Notes under the pieces: generated by a model
The model's input: the letters and a program-made list of their open reading frames with translations, nothing else
Told to the model about the DNA's origin: nothing
The model's database searches: none
Assembly: GCA_046714215.1 (NCBI GenBank)
Contig: JBKKBM010000160.1
Coordinates: 1-6,963, forward strand
Direction: 5' to 3'
From: DATLCI01 sp046714215
Lineage (GTDB): Bacteria; Acidobacteriota; Terriglobia; Terriglobales; Acidobacteriaceae
Length of the DNA: 6,963 nucleotides
Shown: positions 1 to 6,405 of the stretch, piece by piece
How positions within the stretch are numbered: the stretch's first letter is position 1
How the letters are laid out: each line of letters starts with the position of its first letter
Position numbers and translations under genes: made by a program

Positions 1-89
1 ACGTTGCCTACCGTGACATCGTCGGCAAAAGCAGGCAATGCGCCAATCAATAGAGTGGCTACCAGGGCGAAAATCTTTAGGTTTTTCAC
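1..89 (-). CDS. Secreted protein of unknown function, N-terminal fragment with Sec signal peptide
   Basis: Only the first 29 codons lie in the window; the gene continues leftward beyond base 1. Reading the minus strand from a GTG at 89-87, the product starts MKNLK, runs through a hydrophobic core (IFALVATLLIG) and ends the signal with ALPAFA. An Ala-x-Ala type cleavage is expected after about residue 22, leaving a mature N-terminus DDVTVGN. The positive n-region, the core length and the AFA site make this a textbook signal peptide. The start is supported by an AGGAG Shine-Dalgarno 7 bases upstream. The gene is transcribed away from the polysaccharide genes and has a strong sigma-54-like promoter upstream. 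The mature function cannot be read from this fragment. A PEP-CTERM-type or other surface protein would fit the neighbourhood, but that is speculation. Confidence 0.8.
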   Translation of the reverse strand, partial: MKNLKIFALVATLLIGALPAFADDVTVGN

Positions 90-96
90 TTTCTTA

Positions 97-101
97 CTCC
101 T
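97..101 (-). promoter_or_regulatory. Shine-Dalgarno AGGAG for the leftward secreted-protein gene
   Basis: The minus strand reads AGGAG here, followed by a 7-base spacer and a GTG start at 89. This match decides the GTG start, because no ATG is available between the site and the signal-peptide core. Confidence 0.75.
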
Positions 102-151
102 GCACTACCACGACATCTTCTAATCGACCGTGATTTGTACAGCCTTGTATA

Positions 152-168
152 TGCAGGCAGCGTGCCAA
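152..168 (-). promoter_or_regulatory. Near-consensus sigma-54 (RpoN) -24/-12 promoter
   Basis: The minus strand reads TTGGCACGCTGCCTGCA. The known sigma-54 consensus is TGGCACG-N4-TTGC(A/T). Here the -24 block TGGCACG is exact, the GG and GC dinucleotides are separated by the required 10 bases, and the -12 block is CTGCA, one base off TTGCA. Transcription would start near base 141, giving a leader of about 50 bases before the GTG at 89. Sigma-54 promoters need an AAA+ enhancer-binding activator, usually bound 80-150 bp upstream; an inverted repeat at 284-297 lies at about that distance. The match is seen in the sequence; activity and the activator are inferred. Confidence 0.7.
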
Positions 169-283
169 CCTGAAGAGGGAAAAAACACATTTCGTACATC
201 ATTTTAACTTATTTAGATTCAATCATTTACATGAAATATAATCGGCTAACGATTAATCTTTTGAAGCCAGGAATCCGCCGGGA

Positions 284-297
284 TGCAAAGTTTTGCA
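284..297. repeat. Perfect inverted repeat TGCAAA-GT-TTTGCA, possible activator or repressor site
   Basis: Two 6-base arms are separated by 2 bases, and a third TTTGCA copy lies at 313-318. The short centre suits a dimeric DNA-binding protein rather than an RNA hairpin. It lies about 145-155 bp upstream of the predicted start of the leftward sigma-54 transcript, within the usual range for enhancer-binding protein sites. The symmetry is visible; the role is inference. Confidence 0.35.
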
Positions 298-302
298 GCT
301 TA

Positions 303-318
303 GGGAAAGTCCTTTGCA
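303..318 (+). promoter_or_regulatory. Weak sigma-54-like site facing the polysaccharide operon
   Basis: The plus strand has GG at 304-305 and GC at 316-317, the correct 10-base separation, and a full TTGCA -12 block. The -24 block (GGGAAAG) matches TGGCACG poorly. If real, transcription would begin near 329, leaving a long leader of about 200 bases before the ATG at 527. GG-N10-GC pairs are expected a few times by chance in a region this size, so this is only a candidate. Confidence 0.2.
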
Positions 319-517
319 GGTAACAAGCCTCAGTTACTTTGTTCACCTCTTTCCTGCCAGAGCCAGGCCGATCCCCGTCTCGTTCGAGCGCCGAACTACA
401 CGAATGAACCACAATGGACTTATCCCCATGCCCGAAGAAGTCGTCAATCATAGCGCTGGTACAATCGCTGCAACCTGAAAACTGTTCTATGTTTGTGGAT
501 TTTTTTTGGGGTCGCCG

Positions 518-521
518 AAGG
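518..521 (+). promoter_or_regulatory. Shine-Dalgarno supporting the ATG at 527
   Basis: AAGG (within GAAGGGG) lies 5 bases before ATG 527. An in-frame TTG at 506 would extend the protein by seven residues, but it follows a T run and has no Shine-Dalgarno. The ATG is therefore preferred. Confidence 0.55.
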
Positions 522-526
522 GGACC

Positions 527-1912
527 ATGGGTCTGGATGTTGAAAGCGCGCTGGTTCGCACCGTGATTCACCCCATTTGGGCGCTACGCGATCATCCTCA
601 CTATCGACGCTATCGCCGGGAAGCCGAGCAAGCGCAGTATTTATCGCCTCCGGAGTTGGCAAAGTTACAGCGGCGACGCTTGCGCGACATCCTGCAGCAT
701 GCCTACGAGCATTGCCCGTTCTACCGGAAGCGCTTCGACCAGGCGCGAGTGAGTCCGGCAGACTTTGGAGATCCGGCGTGCCTGCGCGCGATTCCGGCGC
801 TGACCAAGACTGACATCCAGCAGAATATGGAGGAGATGCTGGCGGACAACGTACCCGCGAGTCTGCGGGTGCGGAATCAAACCGGCGGTTCGACCGGGAT
901 GCCCGTCCAGTTCTACGTTGATGTGGAACGGTTCGATTCCCGTAGGGCTAGCACAGCCCGTCACGACTCATGGGCGGGTTACCGCGCCGGGGATTGGTGT
1001 GCTTACCTCTGGGGTGCCCGGCTTGACCTCCTCTCTTCTTCTCGCTTGTGGGACCGTTTGCGCAACCGGCTCATCTACCGGCGGATCGAACTGAATACCT
1101 CCAGCATCAGCGAGCAAGATTGGGAAGCCTTCATAGCTAGCGTGCGCCGGAAAAAGCCCCGCATCATGCTGGCTTACGCCCAATCGGCCGTGTTGTTTGC
1201 CAAGCACGTGCGCGACCGAAAGATTGATAACCTGCGGTTTCAATCCATCATCACCACTTCTGAAGTGCTTTTCCCGGAGCAGCGTCGGCTGCTCGAGGAA
1301 ACCTTCTATGCCAGGGTCTTCAATCGTTATGGCAGCCGCGAGGTCAGCGTTGTGGCCAGCGAGTGCGACCGGCACGCCGGCCTGCACGTCAATGCCGATG
1401 CGCTGTACCTGGAGGTCGAAGCTGACTCCTCGATCCCTCCGCCCGATGGCAAGATCCTAGTCACGGACATGCTGAATCGCTCCATGCCGCTGATCCGCTA
1501 TGAGATCGGCGACATCGGCCGGTGGGGCGACCGGTCCTGCGATTGCGGACGAAGTCTGCCCCTGTTGCAAGACCTGCAAGGCAGACTTACCGACTTCCTC
1601 ATCATGCCGGACGGACGCCAGATCTCCGGCGTGGCGTTACTAACGTGGGTCTTTGCCGACGTCAGCGAATTGCAACACGTGCAGATCGTACAAGACACCC
1701 GGGCCGAGGTGAAGCTCAAGATCGTCCCGGGGCCGGCGTACGAACCAGCGGTGGAGCAGCGGTTGCGGGATCGTTTACAGCATTACCTGCAATCCGATGT
1801 GCGAGTGTCGGTCGAGCTGTGCGATGAAGTAGAAATCTCGAAGTCAGGCAAGCGGCGGTTCGTCATCAACAACATTGTCCCCGCAGGAAACCCGACGGAG
1901 CAGACTCGATGA
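527..1912 (+). CDS. PaaK/CapK-type adenylate-forming enzyme (phenylacetate-CoA ligase family), first of a tandem pair
   Basis: This 461-residue cytoplasmic protein belongs to the COG1541 group (phenylacetate-CoA ligase, coenzyme F390 synthetase, CapK). Members activate a carboxylate with ATP to an acyl-adenylate and often pass it to CoA or another acceptor. Family motifs appear in order: phosphate loop TGGSTG (119-124), TSEVL (244-248), the A5-like YGSRE with its glutamate (268-272), the A7-like RYEIGD (324-329), hinge-region GRLTDF (352-357), and a C-terminal SKSGK (438-442) holding the candidate catalytic lysine. A Cys-x2-His-x3-His cluster (280, 283, 287) and a Cys-x-Cys (338, 340) could bind a metal. 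The length is normal for the family and all core motifs look intact. There is no signal peptide or membrane segment. It is the first gene of the operon and overlaps the next by ATGA. The family is secure; the acid substrate is unknown. In polysaccharide loci such genes are often labelled CapK, with poorly defined roles. Confidence 0.88.
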   Translation: MGLDVESALVRTVIHPIWALRDHPHYRRYRREAEQAQYLSPPELAKLQRRRLRDILQHAYEHCPFYRKRFDQARVSPADFGDPACLRAIPALTKTDIQQNMEEMLADNVPASLRVRNQTGGSTGMPVQFYVDVERFDSRRASTARHDSWAGYRAGDWCAYLWGARLDLLSSSRLWDRLRNRLIYRRIELNTSSISEQDWEAFIASVRRKKPRIMLAYAQSAVLFAKHVRDRKIDNLRFQSIITTSEVLFPEQRRLLEETFYARVFNRYGSREVSVVASECDRHAGLHVNADALYLEVEADSSIPPPDGKILVTDMLNRSMPLIRYEIGDIGRWGDRSCDCGRSLPLLQDLQGRLTDFLIMPDGRQISGVALLTWVFADVSELQHVQIVQDTRAEVKLKIVPGPAYEPAVEQRLRDRLQHYLQSDVRVSVELCDEVEISKSGKRRFVINNIVPAGNPTEQTR

Positions 1913-3297
1913 CCCTCTTCCATGGTGCCTATGCGCGGGTGGTTCTCCCGTGGGTAGACCAAGCGCGATATGCAGGATTGGCGGATCGTCTAAAAGCGGG
2001 GAGCCGACACGAACGAGACTCGTTACATGCGCAGAAAGCGCGCCAATGGGAGCAAGTAAAGAACGTACTGCGGACGGCGTACCAGGACGTACCGTACTAT
2101 CGCAGGATCTTTGACGAACACGGGGTCGCCCCGGCTGATATTCGCGAACCGGCCGACTTCGCCAAGGTGCCGATCCTGACCCGTGACGACATTCGGAGTA
2201 ACTTCTCTGACCTGAGTTCGCGGAGATTTACTCCCGGGTCGCTGCTGGAAGCGGCGACGGGCGGGACCACGGACACGCCCGTGCCTATTCTGCGGAATCC
2301 AGAGTGTATTCCCGCCCGGATCGCTGTGCAGCTTCAGTTCAACACTTGGTCGGGCTTATTCCCTGGCGACAAGGTCTTTTGGCTATGGGGAGCTCAGTCG
2401 GATTTTTCTGCCAACCCAAGCTGGCGCTGGAAGATATTCGAACGATTCGTCATGCGGAGGACATACGCTCCCACCTCTATCTTGAACGAGGAAGTGATGG
2501 AGGGCTACGCTAAGAAGCTCGATTCATTCCAACCAAAAGGGATTATGGCTTATCCCTCTCCCTTGACCGCATTTTGCGAATATTTACTGGCCACGGACTA
2601 CAAGGGTAGCCGGCCGTCGTCCGTGATCTGCACCGCCGAACCCGTGCTGCCAGAGCAGCGCACGGTGATAGAAAGAGCGCTGGGATGTCGCGTTTACGAG
2701 CACTATGGCACGCGAGATTTCGGATTGGTGGCTGCAGAATGCGAAGTGCATGACGGCTTACACGTAAACCCATCGGCGGTTTACGTTGAAAGTGTTCCCA
2801 TACCGGGGGCTTCCGATGGTTTAAGCGAGATTCTGGTCACAGATTTCCTGAATCCTGGTTTCCCGCTGATCCGCTACAAGATCAACGATTGCATATACCC
2901 GAGGCCTGAGCAGTGTGCTTGTGGCAGGGGATATCCACTCATCAGCGGCATCCACGGCAGGGTGACAGACAACTTCTATCTACCCGACGGGAGCGTAGTG
3001 CCGGGAATCTCGTTCACCAACCGCATCATTAAGGTCGCGTCTGGAATAAAAAAGCTCCAGGTCATCCAGGAAAAGCCGGCAGATTTCCTGATCAGGTTTG
3101 TTCCGGATACTTCCTTTTCCGAAACAAGCGTCGCCAATCTGCGCAATAAGCTAAAGGAGTTTCTGGGAAGCGATGTGGCCCTCCAATTCGTGCAGGTACG
3201 CGAGATCGAGCGCGAGGCGTCCGGTAAGACTCGACTGTGCATTTCTCGCGTGAAGCCCACCGCAGCGCGCACACCGTCACTCCAGACGGATGCCTAG
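1909..3297 (+). CDS. PaaK/CapK-type adenylate-forming protein, divergent tandem paralogue
   Basis: This 462-residue protein is collinear with the upstream gene over nearly its whole length and is clearly a paralogue. The ATG start shares ATGA with the previous stop and has GGAG 8 bases upstream, so translation is probably coupled. Shared landmarks are TAEPVLPEQR (242-251), an ECxxHxGLH block (277-285), a TDFLN/PLIRY segment (311-323), the CACGR pair (336-340), GRVTDN (350-355) and the C-terminal ASGK (437-440). Three motifs differ from the usual pattern. The phosphate loop is TGGTTD (117-122), with Asp where the neighbour has Gly. The A5-like motif is YGTRD (266-270), with Asp for the catalytic-type Glu. 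The A7-like motif is RYKIND (322-327), with Asn for Gly. The frame is intact and the terminal lysine is kept, so it is not an obvious pseudogene. It may have altered activity or substrate, or be a partner subunit. Its substrate is unknown. Confidence 0.85.
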   Translation: MTLFHGAYARVVLPWVDQARYAGLADRLKAGSRHERDSLHAQKARQWEQVKNVLRTAYQDVPYYRRIFDEHGVAPADIREPADFAKVPILTRDDIRSNFSDLSSRRFTPGSLLEAATGGTTDTPVPILRNPECIPARIAVQLQFNTWSGLFPGDKVFWLWGAQSDFSANPSWRWKIFERFVMRRTYAPTSILNEEVMEGYAKKLDSFQPKGIMAYPSPLTAFCEYLLATDYKGSRPSSVICTAEPVLPEQRTVIERALGCRVYEHYGTRDFGLVAAECEVHDGLHVNPSAVYVESVPIPGASDGLSEILVTDFLNPGFPLIRYKINDCIYPRPEQCACGRGYPLISGIHGRVTDNFYLPDGSVVPGISFTNRIIKVASGIKKLQVIQEKPADFLIRFVPDTSFSETSVANLRNKLKEFLGSDVALQFVQVREIEREASGKTRLCISRVKPTAARTPSLQTDA

Positions 3298-3311
3298 CAG
3301 GGTGCTGCGAA

Positions 3312-3328
3312 GTGAGGTCTTACCTCGC
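3312..3328 (+). repeat. Short hairpin between the second ligase-like gene and the flippase gene
   Basis: GTGAGGT and ACCTCGC pair over 7 bp (one G-U) around a CTT loop. No T tract follows, so it does not look like a rho-independent terminator. Just downstream, at 3348-3357, lies the perfect 10-bp palindrome AGACTAGTCT. Together they occupy most of the 67-base gap. They could act as an RNA-processing, attenuation or protein-binding element, or be incidental. Confidence 0.35.
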
Positions 3329-3364
3329 GAATCCACCAAAGCGGGCTAGACTAGTCTGACACCA

Positions 3365-4876
3365 ATGACCGACGCTCCTAACACTCAGCGCTCTGCCCGG
3401 GAATGGGTGAAGCACTTCCTCATCTATGGTCTGAGCGTGGTTTCCATGAATGCCCTGTCGTTCCTGCTGATCCCGCTCTATACCCGCAGGATCGACCCCG
3501 CTGAGTACGGGATCCTGGAATTGCTGAACCGGACCCAGGGCGTGCTGGGCCTGATCGTCATGGGAGGGCTGGGGCTGGCTGCATTGTCCTTCTACCAATT
3601 GGAAGCGGAGAACACCACCCGCAGAGAAAAGGTTTTCAGCACGGCAATGCTCGGCATCTTTGTGAATGGTGCGGTCATGCTGGGTGTGATCTATCCCTTT
3701 GCCGACCAACTGGCCACCCTCTTTTTTCGCTCCGCTGAATACGGCTGGGCCATTCGCCTGTTCGCACCTGTCATTCCGCTGGAGGTGATCTTTCAGCTCG
3801 GGCTCATCAGCCTGCAATCGCGGTTCCGCTCCAGCAGCTATCTGTTTCTGTCGCTCGGACGGTTTTTCCTGGGAGTCGCCTTCAACCTGGTGCTGGTCTA
3901 CTGGCTCCGGGCGGGGCTGAAGGGCATTCTAATCTCGACCCTGGTGCACACGGCGGTACCCGCGATCCTGGTGATGCTGTACATCCTGCACCGGGCCCGA
4001 TGGGCCACGGACTTCAGCCTGTGGAAGGAGATGTTCCGCTACGGGCTCCCTTTCATCCCGGGAGGACTCTTCATGTTCGTGCTGAGTGGCGGGGATCGCT
4101 ACGTCCTGACTATTTTCCACGGCGAGACAGCCGTGGGCATCTACGCCGTCAGCTACAAGCTGGGATATCTCGTCACTTTTCTTCTGCTCACACCTTTTGT
4201 CAAGCTTTGGGGACCGGTCATGGTGGAGCTGGCGCTGCAGGAAGAAGGACGGCAGATGATCGCTCGGATCGCCACTCTTCTGAGCGCCGCCTACATCTAC
4301 GTGGGGCTCCTAGTGTCTCTGTTCTCCCCCGAACTGGTTCGGTGGGTGGCGGTGCCGAGCTACTATTCTGCGGCGGCCGCGGTGCCGGTGGTCACATTTG
4401 CATACCTCTTCTGGGCCATCAGCATTGTGGGAGACAGCGTTTTCTACGCCGCGAAGAAGACCGCGGTGAAACCATTGATCCTAGCTGCCGCCTGCGTGTT
4501 CTGCATCTCGTGGTATCTGGTGCTCATTCCCGCGTTCGGTGGGGTCGGGGCGGCATGGGCCACAGTACTGTCGTTCGCATTCTTTGCCATCCTCACTTTG
4601 CGGGTGAGCCAGCGTTACTTGCCCGTGCCCTATCAGTATGGATTGATATCTCTGTTGATCGCGTTGGGCGTGGGCAGCTATCTGCTAGGGCACGCAGCCG
4701 CGGCCCGAGGCGTCCTGAATGACTATTGGACCACGGTGCTGGCGTCACTCCTCTTTCCCGCACTGCTGGCGAAGTTCGGTTTCTTCACGAAGGATGAAGT
4801 AGCTTTCCTGCGGCGGATCATGCACAAAGCGCGGCAGAAATTCCCCCTGCTGCGCCCCGCCAGCGATCAAGCATAG
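3365..4876 (+). CDS. Wzx-type polysaccharide flippase (oligosaccharide flippase family, MOP superfamily)
   Basis: This 503-residue inner-membrane protein would move undecaprenyl-diphosphate-linked oligosaccharide units across the cytoplasmic membrane for surface polysaccharide assembly. About 14 hydrophobic segments can be placed, near residues 17-39, 57-75, 92-115, 130-150, 160-180, 188-208, 227-248, 262-285, 303-322, 337-362, 368-388, 393-412, 424-442 and 455-473. The first helix leads into LIPLYTRRIDPAEYGILEL, a typical N-terminal pattern of this family. Residues 226-263, with YGLPFIPGGL and an AVGIYAVSYK stretch, also match its middle repeat. Length and topology are usual for Wzx. The ATG at 3365 has no clear Shine-Dalgarno (upstream reads CTGACACCA), which is odd for an operon member. 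The next good internal start would cut into the first helix, so 3365 is kept. Family assignment is confident; the exact glycan is unknown. Confidence 0.88.
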   Translation: MTDAPNTQRSAREWVKHFLIYGLSVVSMNALSFLLIPLYTRRIDPAEYGILELLNRTQGVLGLIVMGGLGLAALSFYQLEAENTTRREKVFSTAMLGIFVNGAVMLGVIYPFADQLATLFFRSAEYGWAIRLFAPVIPLEVIFQLGLISLQSRFRSSSYLFLSLGRFFLGVAFNLVLVYWLRAGLKGILISTLVHTAVPAILVMLYILHRARWATDFSLWKEMFRYGLPFIPGGLFMFVLSGGDRYVLTIFHGETAVGIYAVSYKLGYLVTFLLLTPFVKLWGPVMVELALQEEGRQMIARIATLLSAAYIYVGLLVSLFSPELVRWVAVPSYYSAAAAVPVVTFAYLFWAISIVGDSVFYAAKKTAVKPLILAAACVFCISWYLVLIPAFGGVGAAWATVLSFAFFAILTLRVSQRYLPVPYQYGLISLLIALGVGSYLLGHAAAARGVLNDYWTTVLASLLFPALLAKFGFFTKDEVAFLRRIMHKARQKFPLLRPASDQA

Positions 4877-4933
4877 CCGGTTGTCATCGGATTCGCCGTG
4901 TTACCTTGGACTCGCGATCCACACGCGCATAGA

Positions 4934-4938
4934 GGGAG
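4934..4938 (+). promoter_or_regulatory. Shine-Dalgarno-like GGGAG upstream of the glycosyltransferase ATG
   Basis: GGGAG within AGAGGGAGAA lies 11 bases before ATG 4950, slightly long spacing. The in-frame TTG at 4881 has no such site, and ATG 4971 has a GAGGA that is too close. This favours 4950 without settling it. Confidence 0.4.
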
Positions 4939-4949
4939 AACGTTCGGGA

Positions 4950-6293
4950 ATGTCTTCTTTATCCGAGGACATGAACTATCGGGCACGGGACCTTTACTGG
5001 GATAGCCCGTGGTTGCAGGCCGCGTATTCTTCCGCCGCGCTGTCCCGGGCACGGGTGGCCGAAATGGGTGGGTTTCTCGAGGCAGCCCTGTCCTCTTATT
5101 GCAACGCCGCCCGGCGCGTAAAGAGCTCCGACCTAAGACGGCGACGGCTGAAGGAGTTCGCACGGTTCGTCTCCGCCCAAGTGGTCGCCAGTGACCCGTA
5201 CGATCTGAATGACAATTTCTTCGTCCAGCAACTGCTGCGATCGAGGGAAGGCGCGAGGGTCGCGGGCTTGATCCGGTCCATCCCCGAACCGGAGCGGGTC
5301 AGTTTGAGAAAGAATCTGATCGTGCTGAAGGTCCCCACAGCGACGGAGCGGGGTGTGTTACTCCTGAAGTACACACCTCACTTCAAGACTTTTCTGGTGA
5401 ACTTCGACCTTAAGCGAGTCTGCGAGAGATTTTCGCTCGTTCTCGAACCCAGCTGGTACCCGTATCCCGAACCGTTCTGGGCGCAATTCATCTGCCAATC
5501 CACTCTCGTTGTCTGCCAGACCATTTCACAGACCGCCGCCGAAGACATGCAGAGCTGCAACCTACCCCTGGTCCCGGTTCCCATCGGGGCGCAGGATTGG
5601 GTGAATCCCGATGTCTTCTATCCCATCCCTGGGACGAAGAAAGATTTTGACGTAGTGATGATCGCCAGCTTCATGAAGTTGAAGCGTCACGACGTTCTGT
5701 TTCGGGCGATGCGGAAGATGCGCCCGGGGATCAAGGTCGCCCTAATCGGCATGACTTGGGGCAGAGACCGAAAACAGTTTGAGCAGCAGGTCCGCGATGC
5801 CGGTGTCGGCGATGATGTGACTATCTTCCAGGGCTTGAAGGGGCCTCAGATCAATGAAGTCCTGAACCGCTCCAAAGTACACGTGCTGCTCTCCAAGATG
5901 GAAGGGGGCAACGTAGGCCTGATGGAAGCGATGGCCGCAGGCGTGCCTTGCGTGGTGTACAAGGACATCATCGGCCCGAGACTGACAGACATCAACGAGG
6001 AGACTGGCCTGCTCGCCGCAGACCCGGACTTGCATCACGTCTTGCGGGAAGCCATAGACAACCATGCCCGCTTCAGTCCGCGCGCGTGGTTCATCCGCAA
6101 CACGGGCCCCCTGAATGCAACCCGCGTGCTTGATTCGGCACTGCGGGCTGCCTCTCTCCAACGCGGAGAAACGTATACGGGTTCTATCGTACCCAAAGAG
6201 AACCGCCTGGGCCTTTGCTATGTGGACCAGGAAGATGAGCGCCGGATGGAAGCAGGTTGGCGCGACCTCGAACTCGCCTTGGCACGCCTTTAA
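4950..6293 (+). CDS. Glycosyltransferase, GT-B fold, GT4-like
   Basis: This predicted 447-residue cytoplasmic or membrane-associated enzyme would transfer a sugar from a nucleotide-sugar donor to the growing lipid-linked glycan. The C-terminal half is typical of family 4: a strand DVVMIASF (about 234-241) leading into KLKRHDVLFRAM, then KVALIGMTWG, then VTIFQGL (about 290-296). The EGGNVGLME motif (318-326) gives the E-x7-E signature, followed by AMAAGVPCVVY and a GLLAADPD segment. The N-terminal half is less standard. About 100 helical, arginine-rich residues precede the likely first Rossmann domain, which contains LLLKYTPHFKTF and LVLEPSWYPYPEP. No signal peptide or membrane segment is seen. 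The 73-base gap after the flippase and the shared strand suggest the same operon. An in-frame TTG at 4881 would add 23 residues (470 in total) but lacks a ribosome-binding site. Donor sugar and linkage cannot be deduced. Confidence 0.85.
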   Translation: MSSLSEDMNYRARDLYWDSPWLQAAYSSAALSRARVAEMGGFLEAALSSYCNAARRVKSSDLRRRRLKEFARFVSAQVVASDPYDLNDNFFVQQLLRSREGARVAGLIRSIPEPERVSLRKNLIVLKVPTATERGVLLLKYTPHFKTFLVNFDLKRVCERFSLVLEPSWYPYPEPFWAQFICQSTLVVCQTISQTAAEDMQSCNLPLVPVPIGAQDWVNPDVFYPIPGTKKDFDVVMIASFMKLKRHDVLFRAMRKMRPGIKVALIGMTWGRDRKQFEQQVRDAGVGDDVTIFQGLKGPQINEVLNRSKVHVLLSKMEGGNVGLMEAMAAGVPCVVYKDIIGPRLTDINEETGLLAADPDLHHVLREAIDNHARFSPRAWFIRNTGPLNATRVLDSALRAASLQRGETYTGSIVPKENRLGLCYVDQEDERRMEAGWRDLELALARL

Positions 6294-6331
6294 GTCGAAC
6301 CCAGGGCCATTTTCATTGACTTTCATTTTTA

Positions 6332-6359
6332 TTGACTCTCAATCTTCCGGCCTTATAAC
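6332..6359 (+). promoter_or_regulatory. Sigma-70-like promoter before the Ig-like secreted protein
   Basis: TTGACT (6332-6337) and TATAAC (6354-6359) are each one base off consensus, with a 16-base spacer. The predicted start near 6366 leaves a leader of about 40 bases before ATG 6406. A second TTGACT lies exactly 16 bases upstream (6316-6321), in the repeated context ATTGACT. The site implies the downstream gene can be transcribed separately from the polysaccharide operon. No clear rho-independent terminator is seen between 6294 and 6405; the TCCGG/CCGGA pairing at 6346-6376 is weak, with a long loop. Confidence 0.55.
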
Positions 6360-6405
6360 CTAGGCAGCGCCCCGGACATTTCTCTGTTTTTCGCGTTCGA
6401 CAGCA

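Larger units (their letters stand above)
90..526. other. Divergent intergenic regulatory region (437 bp)
   Basis: This stretch separates the leftward secreted-protein gene from the rightward polysaccharide operon, so it should hold promoters for both directions. It contains the sigma-54-like site at 152-168, an AT-rich patch from about 182 to 262, a perfect TATAAT at 237-242 without a good -35 at normal spacing, an 8-bp palindrome GATTAATC at 251-258, the 14-bp inverted repeat at 284-297, a weak rightward sigma-54-like site at 303-318, a short inverted repeat GTAAC/GTTAC at 320-337, another GTTCG/CGAAC at 382-396, and a run of eight T at 500-507. The short open frames across it have no good ribosome-binding site and no recognisable product. 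I see no RNA gene or riboswitch that I can name. Confidence 0.6.

Noticed and set aside
237..242. Perfect TATAAT suggesting a sigma-70 promoter for the operon
   Set aside because: No acceptable -35 lies at 16-18 bases; the best (TTTAGA at 212-217) is 19 bases away. The patch is AT-rich, so such a hexamer is not surprising.
315..330. A minus-strand sigma-54-like GG-N10-GC match
   Set aside because: Only the invariant dinucleotides and a few other bases fit, and several such matches are expected by chance in this region; the site at 152-168 is far better and closer to the gene.
293..478. Plus-strand open frame of 61 codons starting at TTG
   Set aside because: There is no Shine-Dalgarno, the start codon is weak, no motif is recognisable, and it overlaps promoter-like elements; most likely random.
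227..571. Minus-strand open frame of 114 codons across the intergenic region
   Set aside because: It overlaps the start of the first ligase-like gene on the opposite strand, spans the regulatory region, and its product shows no recognisable domain or plausible composition.
3320..3817. Minus-strand open frame of 165 codons opposite the flippase
   Set aside because: It is the antisense shadow of a strongly supported membrane protein; its product is Gln/His-rich with no domain.
4000..4722. Plus-strand 240-codon frame inside the flippase gene
   Set aside because: It is an alternative-frame shadow rich in Arg, Gly and His, wholly within the flippase gene.
6280..6295. Plus-strand TGGCACG near the end of the glycosyltransferase gene, resembling a sigma-54 -24 element
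   Set aside because: The required -12 element is absent: the sequence at that spacing is TAAGT, without GC.
5742..6326. Minus-strand open frame of 194 codons opposite the glycosyltransferase
   Set aside because: It lies antisense to the conserved E-x7-E half of the enzyme; the product has no recognisable features.
6346..6376. TCCGG/CCGGA pairing with a nearby T run, considered as a terminator
   Set aside because: The stem is only 5 bp with a 21-base loop, and it overlaps the better-supported promoter.
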